Positions 9,078-21,385 of a DNA stretch of 64,000 nt are shown piece by piece. Within the stretch, counting starts at the first letter, position 1. Every line of letters starts with the position of its first letter. The notes beneath the pieces were generated by a model. That model was not told the origin of the DNA, did no database searches, and worked only from the letters and a program-made list of their open reading frames with translations. The stretch is taken from contig NW_027490127.1 in NCBI RefSeq assembly GCF_050948175.1, forward strand, positions 868,001 through 932,000. The letters are read 5' to 3'. Origin of the DNA: Xylocopa sonorina (Eukaryota; Arthropoda; Insecta; Hymenoptera; Apidae). Both the position numbers and the translations under genes were made by a program.

Positions 9078-11399
9078 ATGAAGCTGGATTACGAAAGAAA
9101 AACTAAAACAATCATGACAGACACAAGTAAAAGTAAAAAATTTACGGTGCAGGGGGCGTCGGATCCCCCAGTACCGGTCCGAATGAGGGTGGTCAAGCGG
9201 GCCTCTTCGGATCGTCATCCGGTTACCGTGCGACCCCTGAAATGGCTCACCGGGTTTCGGGGTCAAGTAGTGCAACCGGGAAAGAAGGATGGGAAGAAGA
9301 AGGGGAGGAAAGGAATAGGGCACCGAGGGAATGGGACGATAGTGAGGAGGACAGGATGGTCAAAGAGAGAAGAGGGAAGGAATTAGCGAAGATACCAACA
9401 CCATTAAAGAGTGGAAAAGGATATTACATACCAAGGGAGAGAGTGGAAAGGGATGAGGAAATAAATAGGAGAAGCACAGGAGGAGATGAGGGAACTAAGG
9501 GACAAGATACGAAGGAAATCAAAGCGATAGCCCAGGAGTTAATGAGAACTACCCTGGATATCAAGGGATCATACAGTGCCAGCAGAAATTTGAATAAAGA
9601 AATAAGAAATGAGGCTGATAAGAAGCTGTCAAAAATAGGTAGGGAGTTGTATGAAGTTACCAGAGGGACCGGGGCAACTGAGACAATAGAGTCATGGGTG
9701 GGGAAACTCACGCTAACCTGCAATATGATTGCAAGCAGCAGGAGATTCAGTGAGGAAATTAATAAGGAGATGAGTAGATATATTAAAATAGGCAGTAACG
9801 TGATAGCGGCGTACCTGAGGAAGACGATAACAAAGGGTAAAGAGGATGGAACAGAAGGTAGGAGGAGAGTGGAGGAAGGGTCCACAAGTGAAGAGGAGGA
9901 GGACGAAGACATAAGAGAAAAGAGAACGAGAGGAAAGAGTGATCTAGCGAGAAAGGGAAGTATAGGAGAAGGAAATAGGAATAAGAAAGAAGGACAGAGT
10001 ATAGGAAGGGTGAGAGGATATGGTAAGGAGATAAAGGATGCAGAGCTGGAGGCAAGCTCGATAGAAGAGAGATGGAGGGAAACGACAGGGGAGACAAATG
10101 AAAAAATAGGTGATGTGATGAGTGGGAAGGAAGGGGTAAATAATAAAAGAAAAAGGGTAGATAGGAGGGAGAGTGAGGTAACGTCGATATCGTTATCGGA
10201 GAGAACCCCACCAAGTAAAAGACTCGTTGTCGACGAGAGCGGGGGAGTAGATAGGGAGGAAATTAACGGGAAATCACAGTTCGATGGGAATAACATACCA
10301 GTAATAAAAGTTAAGGTGGATACGAATGTTAGCGGGAATAATAGGCAAGCGCGGATAAATTTTAGGAATAAGTTAAGAGATATTAAGAGTAAAATTAGGT
10401 TTGAAGCGGAGGACATTATAGGGGTAAGAAAGAGCTTTAACACAGAAGATATATTAATTAGAGTTCGAGGGGGTGCAGGAGCGAACAGTCTGGTAAGGAA
10501 ATTGAAAGAGATGGGGGAGGAAGCGAACATCCTTACAGGAAGAAAAAAGAGGATATACATTCAGGATCTATATCCAGGATCTATATATGTTATGTCTATA
10601 CATAACGGCTGAGGATGAGGAGATCAAGAGAGCGGTAGGGAAGTGTTTTAATATTGATACGAGGGAAGTGAAGGTGATCTTCAGAAGAGAAGGTGGGAGA
10701 GGGACCCAAACGGCGTGCGTGGAGGTGACAGGGTTACAAGTGGATAGATTTTTAAAGGAAAATGAGAGGATAAGAATAAGGTGGAATATATATAGAATTA
10801 GGGAATTTGTGATAAATAACAGGTGCTTTAGGTGTAATACGATGGGGCATATGGCGGTTAGCTGTCCCAGCGTGCGGGAAAAGTTGTGCTACAAATGTGG
10901 CGGTGCAGACCACCTGGCAGCCCAGTGTTTTAGTAAGGTAGACAGGGAGGGAAGACGAGTAGGAGTGAGGGGTGAGAACAGGGTAAATAAGGAGCTTAAC
11001 AGGGTAGGAAGAGGAACAGAAAGGGAGAGGAACGAGGAAATAGTAAAAGCAGGCATCTCTAAACAGGTAAGAAGCATAAAAGAGTCGAGAAATGAGGGAT
11101 TCGAAGTAGTAGGGACGGTAAAAGATGGAAAGAGATATAGAACAATAGGAGTTCAAGTAAATATAGGAGACGACAACAATGAACAGAAAGAAGAGGGACA
11201 AGGAGTTAAGGAGACGCGAGATATGACCACATGGAGTGAGGTGGTAAAGAGAAAAGTCAAAAGTGGTAAAGATATTAAGGGAATGGAGAGGCAGAGGAAA
11301 CGTGATGAGGGAAGTAAGGGAATACAGGACACAAGAGGAACGAGGCCAAGAGGAAAGGCTATATGTATGGAGATACCAGGGAAAAACCCACGGACATAA
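9078..11399 (+). pseudogene. LINE D ORF1, first gag-like protein with two CCHC knuckles
   Basis: ORF1 proteins of R1-clade LINEs bind element RNA. A possible N-terminal frame begins at ATG 9078 and the main frame at 9242. The long Lys/Glu/Arg-rich segment (9242-10612) contains the gag core (KLRDIKSKIRFEAEDIIGVR...DILIRVRGGAGANSLVRKL). A frame change near 10590 leads to 10587-11399, with ITAEDEEIKRAVGKCF, then CFRCNTMGHMAVSC and CYKCGGADHLAAQC (both CX2CX4HX4C, about 10824-10926). The frame change is explained by a 13-bp tandem duplication (10563-10575, repeated from 10576): ignoring one copy makes the two frames continuous. A second gag-like region overlaps its end. Confidence 0.8.
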
Positions 11400-12113
11400 T
11401 AGCCGCAATGAAAAGCAAGATTTCCTGCCCCACGGAGAGAACTGGGGTTAAAAGGATCAGAGGTACGAGGTTTGGTGGAGTACTTGTTGAGGTGGAAAGG
11501 GACTCAGACGTGAAGGAATGGAAAGAAAGGATTATAGGATCCATGGATGGGGAGGACAGCAAGACCATAGTGGTCCTAGGGAATAGGGTGACGGCCAAAA
11601 TAAGAGGTTCAGATCCCTTAATTGAGAAGAATGACAGTGGAAGCAATAAGGAAGAGCGTGGAATGTGAAGATGAGGAGGAGGAACAGATAGTCGTGCAAA
11701 GAATCATAATTGAGCCATGGCAGGAAAAAGTAGCGTTCGTCAGGCTTCCAGATAGGATAGCGACGATACTGCAAGAAGGAGAAGGCATAAGGATAGGTTG
11801 GACGAAGAATAGGGTTAGGATATTGCCCAATTCAATATACAGATGTGGGAGATGTGGGATGTGGGGTCACATCAATACACAATGCAGGAAGGAAATTCAC
11901 ATTAACAAAAGGAATGATGAAAAGAAAATCATAGAGGACAAAGAAGAAAAGAAGGGAACCACGAAAGAGAAAAGAACAGGGGAAATGAATGACTCAAACA
12001 ATGATATAGACATTGATAGGGAATCCGTAGGAGCGCTAAGGAACCTGCGGGAGATAAGGAGTATCATGGAAGAAATCATGGGAAGTGACAATTATGGAGA
12101 CAGAGAGATATAA
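11363..12113 (+). pseudogene. LINE D second gag-like region (partial ORF1 with CCHC)
   Basis: Frame 11363-11668 begins with a gag core (KPTDIIAAMKSKISCP, GTRFGGVLVEVERDSDV, IVVLGNRVTAKIRG). After a frameshift near 11640 it continues in 11622-12113 with a gag-type linker, VAFVRLPDRIATIL, IRIGWTKNRVRI and CGRCGMWGHINTQC (CX2CX4HX4C). It has the same domain order as the upstream D ORF1 but the sequence is not a close duplicate. It could be a true second gag, or ORF1 of another element joined by recombination. The ORF2 start at 12094 overlaps its last 20 bases, as is usual for ORF1/ORF2, so this copy sits in the canonical position. Confidence 0.75.
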
Positions 12114-15100
12114 AGTCATCCTGACGAATGTAAATAACAGCAGGGCAGCACAGGACATATTAATGGCCCATGCGGTACACAAGAAGATAGGGATTGTGTG
12201 CATAACAGAACCAGCAACTGAAGGAGCGGGGATATGATTTAGGAGCGTAGAAAATAAAGCGGCAGTGTTAGTTAATAAGGAAGTTGGGTTAAAGGTTAAG
12301 GTGCTAGAGCAAGAAAAGGGAATAATAGTGGTACAGGTGGAAGATATGGTTTATTTGGTAGGGTATTGCTCGCCAAACTGCAGCAGAAAGGAGTTTATGG
12401 GGTACTGGCATAGGGCAAGGCGTAAGGTAAGGAGCCTAATATCTAGAGGTAGGAGGAACATAATTATTTTGGGTGACTTTAACGCAACGGACTACGCGTG
12501 GTCAAGTAAATCAGATGTAAGAGGCAGGATAATTACAGAGATAATGAGTGAATGTAGCTTAGTATGTATGAACGAATGGGACAAGCCGACATGTAGGAGG
12601 TGGAACGGGTCATCAGTGATTGATATCACACTGTGTTCAGAAGGGATAAAGAACAAAATCGAGAATTGGAGGGTTTTGGAAGAAGAGACACTGAGTGACC
12701 ACGTGTACATCGAGTTTAGTGTTATCGGTGAAAGGGAGGTGAACAGAAATAGATATGATAGTAATATAGGCGCTAGTAGCGTTAGAGAAACATTGTAGGA
12801 GATGGATGGAAAGACAGAACCCTTAAAGTCCATAAATTGGAGAGGTTGATGAGTGACTGGAGCATGCTGGTGCAGGACACGGGATCAATGGATGACCAGG
12901 ACGTAAATGTGATTATTGGAAAGATTATGGAGAAATTTAGGGATATTTGCAATAGGACTATGAAGAAGAGCAAGTAGGAAGGAGGGAAACGTAAGTGTGC
13001 ATACTGGTGGGATAATAGAGCTAGTATGGCCAGAAAGGAGTGTGTAAGGGAAAGACGGATGTGGATAAGAGCCAATAAGAAGGGAAGGACTGAAAAGGAA
13101 TTAATGGGGATTTGGGATAGGTATAGGACCGCTAAGGAAAAGTTTAAGAACATTATTATTAAGGGGAATAAGGCGGAGTGTTGGAGAAGGCTGGTAAAAG
13201 AAGTTGAAGATAACACATGGGGGATGGCATACCAAATAGTAATGGGCAAATTTAAGAGAAGGTACTTACCTACGATGAGTATGGACGATACGATGAAAAT
13301 AGTGATGGAACTGTTCCCTGTGGACTGTGAGGCATACGCTGTAGAATCTGGAAATAAAACAGAGATGCTAAGAAAAATGAAGGAAAGTTATAGGGAGGAT
13401 ATGAGGATTAGGATAGAGGAAGTGAAGGATGCTGTGAAGAGAATTAACATTAGGAAAGCCCCGGGGCCAGACGGGATACCGGGAAGGATTATTAAGTGGA
13501 TCGGAACTAGGAAAACCGAAGAACTCAAGGAGGTAATACAAGTGTGTATGGATAGATTAGAGGTCCCGGACCGTTGGAAGATGGCGAAGATAGTATTAAT
13601 ACCGAAGATAGGTACGGATTGGAAGGTGGTAAAGTACAGGGCAATCTCTCTTACAGATATTATGGGCAAAATATGGGAAAAAGTAATAGCAAGGAGAGTT
13701 AATGAGTATATAGAGACGGAGGATAAAATGGAAGAGGAGCCATATGGTTTTAGAGAGGGTAGGTCAACAATTGATGCTATTCATAAGGTACAGACTGTGG
13801 TTAGGAAAGCCATAGGGGAAAAAAAGAAAATAGTAGGCGTTTTTATGGACGTTAAAAACGCCTTCAATACGGTGAAATGGTCGGCCGTATTGGAAGCCCT
13901 AGAAAGGAAGGTGGTCCCACAATATCTTGTGGAGATTATTAGAAGTTACCTTAAAAACAGAGTAGGTATAATAGTCGGTAGGGATGGAATAAGAGAAATT
14001 GGACTGACTAGAGGGGTACCCCAAGGTTCGGTATTAGGACCACTATTGTGGAACGTTGTATTCGACGAAGTGATCAAGAAGATGAAGATGTACCAGGGCA
14101 AAGTGAATACGATCTGCTATGCGGATGATACAGTGTTTTTAGTGAGTGGCTGCAATATGGAGGAGGTGGTAAAGGATGTAGAAGAGGTCGTGAGGGTGTT
14201 TATCTGTGATATAAAGAGGATGGGGCTGGAAGTGGCGGAAGAGAAAACGGAATTAATAATATTTAGAAGTAGAACTATCAAGTTTAAAGAAGTTACTTTT
14301 AGAGTTGGTAATTGTGAGGTAAAGAACAAAAGTAGTGTGCAATACTTGGGGGTTACGATTGATGATAGGGTCAGTATGGATGTGCATATGAAGAAAGCTG
14401 CAGAAAAAGCTATTACCACGATGAACTCCATAGGACGAATTATGCCCAACGTGAACGGCCCGAAACAAAAGAAGAGGATGGTGCTGGGGACCGTGGCACA
14501 GTCCATTGTTCTATATGCTGCACCATGCTGGAATAAGGCAGGAAGGCTAAACATGAGTAAAAGGGTGTTGGAGAGGGTAAGGCGGATATGTGGGATTAGG
14601 GTAGCTGCAGCATACAGAACAGTGCCTACCGAAGGGATTGGAGTGCTGGTGGGTATACCATCATTAGATTTAGTGGCAGAATGCAAGACTAGAGTTTTTG
14701 AAGAAGTAAAGAAGAGCCTGGGATATGTTGAAAAAGGAAACAAAGTGGTGGAGAAAGTGGTTAAAGGGATTAAAAAAAGAAAGCATAAGAAAATGATGGA
14801 AGAATGGAGGGAGAGATGGAAGATAACAGAAGGAAACTCTAATGGTTTGGGTTAGGAGGACGATTATCCCGGACGTAGTAAGATGGACTGAAAGACTACA
14901 TGGACAGATGGACTACTACCTCACGCAGGTGTTTACGGGCCATAGTGCATTTAATGAGTACTTGTTTAAGTTCAGGAAGAGGAGAAATCCGTAGTATAGA
15001 TACCGTACCTGTGTGAAAGATGACGTAGAACACTGTGTGTTTGAATGTGTTGGATTTGATTGCCTTAGGGGTGAAGGATGGAGAGGTAAGGATGGGTTAA

Positions 15101-15225
15101 ATATCAGGCCAGAGACGCTCTCAGATGATATGCTCAGTAGTGAGGAAAGGTGGAGCGCCATCACGGATATTATAACTAAGATTATAAAAAGGAAAGAAGA
15201 GGATGATAGAGTTATGGGTTTTTAG
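12094..15225 (+). pseudogene. LINE D ORF2: endonuclease + reverse transcriptase, degraded
   Basis: ATG at 12094 opens KVILTNVNNSRAAQDIL, then CITEPA (catalytic Glu). TGA at 12235-12237 interrupts the frame, and GDFNATDYAW (about 12472) and SDHVYIEF complete the endonuclease. A TAG at 12796-12798, a frameshift near 12840 and a TAG near 12975 follow. The RT frame 13026-14855 is open: RKAPGPDGIPG (about 13455), MDVKNAFNTVKW, GVPQGSVLGPLLWN, YADD at 14118-14129, YLGVTIDDRV. Another frameshift near 14840 moves the C-terminal region to a frame with a TAG near 14992. That region ends DDVEHCVFECVGFDC, the knuckle remnant lacking the usual first Cys pair. RT catalytic residues are intact but the copy cannot make full protein. 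Confidence 0.88.
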
Positions 15226-15737
15226 CCTTTTTTTTTAACGTGGGGAAATCCTCATGGATCCCCCGGAGCTGGGGAACTCCGGGGGTATGCCGGACTCTTG
15301 CCGGCTAAAACCTCACGGTGACCTTCCTCGGCGCTGTTGGGAGGGGACCGGGAACTCTGGACGAAGACGTCCGGTCCCCTCCCCCGCCGGGGTCCTCCAT
15401 GATAACTGGGAGGACCCCCTTCCCGGAAGGGAGTGTGGTCGACGAGACACTCACCCGTCCCAAGAACGAGCGATGGCTGGGTCACGCAGCCACCGCTCCC
15501 GCCCCGGGGAACGCGTGCAATGATCGGTACGATCCCCCAATCGTACCGACCGCGCCCCCCGGACGACGCCCGTGCAAAGACGTGGGGCACGACCAAATGG
15601 TCCACCCCGCACGGGCGTCGTCGACGCCTCGGGCCAGGCTTAGCCCGGAGTGACTGGGTGCCCCGGGTACGTCAGACCCGATACCACGACCCGACAAATG
15701 CCGAGTCGTGGCCCCTGAGGCGATGGGTTTTTAGCCT
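15214..15737 (-). mobile_element. 5'-truncated LINE E copy (3' UTR only), reversed, with 15-bp target duplication
   Basis: ATGGGTTTTTAGCCT occurs at both ends (15214-15228 and 15723-15737). Between them about 494 bp, read on the minus strand, matches the last about 500 bp of LINE E (21486-21980 plus) and ends in an A tail (the T run at 15228-15236). 5' truncation, A tail and a 15-bp duplication are the signature of target-primed reverse transcription. It inserted just at the stop codon of LINE D ORF2 (TAG at 15223-15225), so it is younger than D. The short frames inside it are not genes. Confidence 0.9.
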
Positions 15738-16242
15738 AGTAATCTCATTAAAATAGAGGGTTATAGTTAATATACATATGTGTAAATCAATCAGAATTAT
15801 ATATATATATATATTGTATATGTTTAGGTAAACTTAATTGTACAGATAGTTTTATTTATTTACTTATTTATTATTATTTATTAGTTATAATTTACTATTA
15901 TTTATTATTAGTTATTGAAGAATGTATAAGTGGTCAGCGGAATGTGTGTGTATGGGAAGGGTAAAGGAAATGTGGAATGATGTGAGGAAGGATGAATGAG
16001 TGTGACAGGGTCTAATTGAACCTAACACCCCCTGGAAGGTGACTACCCTGCGTTCCCACAGGGAGCGGCGTGCCGACCAGTGGGGTATGGCCATAGTCGG
16101 TCCCAAGCCCGGTTGAGAAACATAGAGGGGCCTAACCTAAGCTAATCTTAAAAATTCCCCCCACCGGCCACCCTAGCCGGGTTGCAGGATGCTATGCCGC
16201 GAGGTGGATTCCCTGCGCCCGGGCTGAGGAACCCCAACTCAT
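15738..16242 (+). other. LINE D 3' region and LINE E 5' leader; boundary unclear
   Basis: 15738-15920 is A/T low-complexity with TA and TTTA runs, probably the D 3' UTR. From about 15950 the composition rises, with a GAACCTAAC word near 16018 and CCTAACCTAA near 16131. A G+C-rich stretch from about 16150 leads into E's ORF1. No gene is seen. I place the E start near 16150 only from composition. Confidence 0.4.
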
Positions 16243-18366
16243 GTGGTAGAGTCGGAAGACGCGTCTTACGACTCTGACACGTCCGTTGGATCAGTGCGAT
16301 CCAACTTTTCCATCCAGCGGCCGTGTTCCCTATCTAAGAAGCGAGGGAGACCCCCAACAACTGGGGAATATGTAGGCCTCGGGGAGGCCAAGAGGGCCTA
16401 CATCGAGGCGAAACGTGAGGCCGAGCTGGTGGACTTAGAGTCAGAGATCCATCATGGCTCTGGTGTACCACTTCCACCCAGCAAATCGACCAAGCCGGTG
16501 CCGGAAATGGAGGATTTCCTGAAAGAAGCAAAAAATAAGCCCCTAGCAGACCTAGGAGCATGGGCGCTGGAGGAGGCGGACCGGATTGAGTTGGCCGCCG
16601 CCAAATCCCGAAATCTTAAAGGGATTACCCAGCGAGATTTACGGATGGGAGCTAGGAGCCTCAGAGCAGCCACCATAGAGCTGGCGCAAAAGGTGGAGCG
16701 CCCGGCAGCAACACCGCCGGTTAGCGATATTTATACGCTGAAAGCGCTAGTGGAAGAATTGCAGGCGGAAAACAAGCGCCTGCTACTAAGACTAAGTGCA
16801 TTGGAGAGACGATCTCCATGCCCGTCAACAGCTATTATGGCGGACTTGGAGAACGAGAGCCGCGCGGAGCCAACACCGGCCCCGACAAGGAAGGATATGA
16901 GGAACTCATCCTCAGACAGTGGTGCCCCGGCACAGGAGGCGATAGGACCCGTCACTTTACAGCAGGTGGTGGATATTATCATCAAAATGATGGGGGATTT
17001 CCGTAAGGAGATCCTTCAATCGAAGGAGTAAGTTGTCTTGCCCCCGGATGGCAATATAGCGAAGGCCACCGAGGGTAAGATATCAAATAAGACAAAGAAG
17101 GAGAAGAGTGCACGCAGTGTGGTACCTTCAAATGCCACGAATGCTAAAGCACCTTCCAAAGCCAAACAAGCCCCATCTGGGGCAGCAAGAACGCTGCAGA
17201 TGGCCCGCCAGGCAGTGAAGAGCCAGGCAACAGCCGCACCAGCACCATGCATTTCCACATCTGGTGCCGCACAGGAAGGCACCTGGGCCCAGGTAGTGGG
17301 CAGGACGGCGGCTAGGGCAGCCAAAAAGGCCCAAACCGCCCCTGTCCCACCACCTAAGGCCCAGGTCGCCAAAAAGGATGAGAAGCCGAAGCTTGGGCGG
17401 CTGCCACGCACAGCGGCAGTCGCGTTAACCCTTCTGCCTGGGAGCAAAACCACCTACCGGGATGTTATGGTGGCTGCCAGGCAGAGGGTAAAACTCTCTG
17501 AGGTTGGGGTGGACTCTGTCCGCCCCAAGAATTCCAGGACCAGCGGTCTCCTGTTGGAGATTGCCGGTCCTGATAAGGAAGCCAAGGCGTTAGCCTTGGC
17601 CGAAAAATTGAGTGTGACGTTGGCCGGCGACGGTGTAACTGTGGCCAGGCTGAGTAAAAAGGCTGACCTTCGCGTCCTCGGCCTGGACGACTCGGTCACC
17701 TCGTCTGAGGTGGCCGAGGTCATAGCCGGCACGGGAGGGTGTCGGGTAGAAGAGGTGAAGACCGGGTTGATCCGGTCTTCACCAAGAGGGCTCGGCACCC
17801 TTTGGGTGCAGTGCCCCCTGGCAGCGGCCAAGAAAGTGGTCGCTGCTGGCCGCATCCGGGTGGGGTGGGCAGATGCCCGCGTAGTGGTGTTGAAACCCCG
17901 CACGGAGCAGTGCTACCGCTGCTGGGAGCTGAGTCATGTCCAGCAGCGATGCACTGCGATGGTGGATCGGTCTCACCTATGTTACAGATGCAGTGAGACC
18001 GACCACCAGGCGGGCCTCTGTACCGCTTCCGTCTCTGTTTGCCTCATCTGCAAAGAGGCAGAGCGGCCCGCGGATCACAAAACGGGGGGTAAAGCTTGCT
18101 CCCCGCCTAAGGCCCGCCGAAGCGGCAAGGGGGCACAGCCGTCGCCGGCTGCGCAGAAGGGCATGAAGGAAAGTGATAAGAGGACCAAGATCCCCAGTGT
18201 CCATAAAGTCCATAACGTGGGACGTTCCAGCGGGGGTGGTGCGTCCGCATCATCCTCCACCGTGGGATGTTCCAGACTTGTGGACACTGGGGACGAGGTC
18301 GAGCGGGCCGCAAATCCCGCTCAAATGTATGATGTTGGCCGGGGGGACGCCATGGACACGGCCTAA
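16243..18366 (+). pseudogene. LINE E ORF1 (gag) with three zinc knuckles, one in-frame stop
   Basis: One frame spans 16243-18366 with a single TAA at 17029-17031. No ATG opens it; a TGA at 16225 precedes and the first codon after is GTG, so the true start is lost or altered. The N-terminal part has the gag helix IELAAAKSRNLKGITQRDL (about 16590-16650). After the stop come an Ala/Lys-rich linker, TYRDVMVAARQRVKL, and VTSSEVAEVIAGTGGC. Then come CYRCWELSHVQQRC, CYRCSETDHQAGLC and a third CLIC...H...C (about 17910-18090), the usual three-knuckle array of R1-clade ORF1. G+C content and codon use differ sharply from LINEs C and D. Confidence 0.85.
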
Positions 18367-18377
18367 CGTTCACGCCT

Positions 18378-21300
18378 CCTCACGGTCACATCATCCAGAC
18401 CAATCTCAACCTTGTCATTGCAGCACAGGGCCTAATGGTTCAGGCTCTCTGCGGTGGCATGGTTGAGTTGGTCGTCGCTGCGGAGCCGTGCCGAGTTCTC
18501 CAGCGCCCGTCCTGGGCTGGGGACCTGGAGGACTCCGTGGTGGTCGCCCAGTCGGTCCCGTCACGGATCCAGCCGATAGCGCTCGTTGCGCGCGGCCACG
18601 GGTTCGTGGCGGTCGACTGGGCCGATTGTCTGATAGTGGGCGTGTACGCGCCACCGAGATGGCCCCTCAGTCGTTTCGACATCTTACTGGACGAGCTGCA
18701 GAATATTGTTTCTTCGCACGCAGATCGTCCAGTGTTCGCCCTCGGGGACTTTAATGCTCACGCATCCGCGTGGCAATCCCCGAGGACGGACCAGAGGGGT
18801 CACTCGGTATTGGACTGGGCGGCTGGCCTGGGTCTCTGGTTATTAAATCAGGACTCAGCCAGCACGTGCGTACGGTACCAGGACGAAAGCATCGTCGATC
18901 TATCTTTCGTCAACGCCCTGGCCGCGCGCCGTGTATCGGTGTGGGCGGTCGACGACGTGCAGACTCTCTCTGATCATGCGTACATACGCATATAGGTCTC
19001 CACGCCTCCCCCGACCCGCCCATCAGCACACCACCAGGAGAGGTGGGCCCCTAGGGGCTTGGATGAGGACGCCCTGATGGCGGCCGTTCTCGCAGTGGCC
19101 TGGCCGGGCGTTCCGGCTGAGCCAGTGGATGTGAACGCGGAGGCGGATTGGTTCGCGGACATCATGTCATCTGTTTGCGACGTGGGGATGCAACGTGTCC
19201 GCTCCAATCCGCCCCGCCGCCCGGTGTACTGGTGGAATGACACTATACAGCGCCTTCACACTGATTGCGGGGTCGCTCGCCGCCAGTACACCCGGGCGAG
19301 GCGTCGACACACAACCGACGCGACGAGAACGGCACAGCTGTATAATCATATCGTACGCTTACGAAACAGCTGCAGCTGGTCATCAGGAGTACCAAGGCTC
19401 AGGCCTGGGACGGACTTCTCTCGAAGCTCCGTGAAGATCCGTGGGGGCGCCCTAATAAAATTGTCATGGACAAGTTACGTCCATGGGCGTCTCTACTCGC
19501 GGAGACGATGGACCCTCCGCTCCTGGAGCTGGTGGTCGGCACCCTGTTCCCTTCTGGGGAGGTGTTGGCCCTCGTTTACACCATCGACCGTGCCTTATGG
19601 TCACAGGAGCTGGAGGTGTCCGGGGAGGAGCTGGCCTATGCTGTCAGACGCATGAGCGAGCGTAACATCGCCCCCGGCCCTGATGGCATACCTGGCGGTG
19701 CCTGGGTCATGGCACTCAGCGTCCTCGATCCCCGTCTGTACAGGCTGTTTAACGCCTGCCTCCAGACGGGGACGATTCCACTTCGGTGGAAGTGTGAACG
19801 GATGGTTCTCCTCAAGAAGGACAACAGGGTCGCGCAGTCGCCCTCCGCCTACAAGCCCATCGTGTTGCTGGACGAGGTCGGTAAGCTCTTTGAGCGCATC
19901 GTACAGCGTCGCCTTGTCCAGCACCTGTCTCGTGTAGGACCCAACTTGGCCGAGTGCCAGTTCGGCTTGCGGGAGGGACGGTCGACCATCGACGCGATTT
20001 CGCGCGTCAAGTCCCTCTCGGACTCGGCTACGTCCCGGGGGGGAGTTGCTTTGGCAGTATCCTTAGATATTCAGAATGCCTTTAACTCCCTTTCGTGGGT
20101 GACCATCCGCGGGGCCCTGGATAGTCACGAGGTGCCCCTTCACCTGCGGATGGTGGTCGGTGATTACCTCCGGGACAGGGCCATCATTTACGGTGGTCGC
20201 AATGGGTTTGTCAGGCGTGACATCAGCCGTGGAGTACCCCAGGGGTCCGTCTTAGGCCCTTTATTGTGGAACCTGAGGTACGGACACGGCTCTGCGGGTC
20301 TCCCTGTTGGCAGGCGTACACTTAACGTGTTACTCCGACGATACTATGGTGTTAGCCACCGGCAGGGACTTGGGGAGGACCATCTGTCGAGCGGAGGTCG
20401 CTGTTGCGTCCATCGCCTCGCGGATTCGGGGCATGGGGTTGGAGTTGTCCCCTCAGAAGACGGAAATAGTCTGTTTCCATCCTCGTAGGAGGGGCACTTC
20501 AGCTCCATGTCTGGTGAGGATCGGGTCGTCCGACGTCCGGGTGGTCCAGGATATTAAATATCTTGGTGTCTACCTGGTCGGCTCCTGCAGTTTCGTCCCG
20601 CACTTCGCTCGTCTGACCGTCAGATTGGGCCAACTCACGACTCATTTGAGTAGCATGATGCCCAACCTTGGCGGTCCAGACGAGCGGGTGCGCTGCCTCT
20701 ACTGTGGTGTAATGAGGAGTGTGGCACTGTACGGTACCCCCATTTAAGCCGACGCATTGTCGGCAGCCATTCGCGTCATAAGTGGCTACCGTACAGTGTC
20801 CTATGAGGCGGCCACCACCCTGGCGGGTTTGCCACCTTTAGAGTTCCTGGCGCTCGAAGACGCCTACCTTTATGGGCGTCTTCATCCTGAGCGTCAGGAC
20901 TCCACCCCGCCAGGGGAGACATTAAGTCGGGACGAGCTTAGGCTCCAGGCCCGGCGGTCCACCATGTCAAAGTGGCGAGACGATCTGTCTCGTCACGGAA
21001 CCCATTGGACCGTCGAGGCGATCCTGCCCATCTTAGATAGATGGGTAGGTCGTAGCAACGAGCGGCTGACGTTCCGCCACCACCGTGGCGCCGCGGAGGA
21101 CTCGGCGCGGCACACTCTTCAGGAGTGTCCAGCCTGGGGGTGCCGCGTTGGGTGTTAGCGGCGGAGGTGGGTCCGGACCTCTCGTTGGCGAGCATTCTAT
21201 CGGGGATGCTTGGTCGCGGGAGCGTCTGGCAGGCCATGATCTCCTTTTGCGAGGAGGTCATCGTCGCGAAGGAAGCCGCCGAGCGGGTTAGGGAGCAATC

Positions 21301-21385
21301 CCTGCCAGCTCGACATCGCCTGCGGGGTCGGCGTCGTAGACGTTTGCCCCGTTCCGCCTCACGGAAGGGGGGGGGGGGGGGTTAG
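18378..21385 (+). pseudogene. LINE E ORF2: endonuclease + reverse transcriptase, multiply frameshifted
   Basis: The endonuclease (about 18390-18995) shows QTNLNL, VVAAEPC (catalytic Glu), GDFNAHASAW and SDHAYI, then TAG at 18993. The frame goes on through VYWWNDTIQRLH to about 19360, where it shifts to 19466-20488. That frame has NIAPGPDGIPGGAW (about 19663), LDIQNAFNSL, and GVPQGSVLGPLLWN (about 20230-20270). One extra base near 20282 shifts it to the frame carrying YSDD at 20331-20342; the family norm is YADD. TAA at 20745-20747 and a shift near 21130 precede the end (GPDLSLASILSGML, FCEEVIVAKEAAER), a typical R1-like C-terminus. Of the terminal knuckle only H and the last Cys (RHTLQECPAW) remain clear. 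It follows ORF1 after a very short gap. Inactive. Confidence 0.87.

Noticed and set aside
9424..10560. Long minus-strand frame (378 aa) opposite LINE D ORF1
   Set aside because: Leu/Ser-rich shadow of the Lys/Glu-rich gag frame; gag motifs are clear on the plus strand.
15252..15756. Several overlapping Pro/Arg/Gly-rich frames, repeated at 21488-21957
   Set aside because: They are reading frames in the LINE E 3' UTR and its reversed copy. Their presence in two places reflects the UTR duplication, not a gene family.
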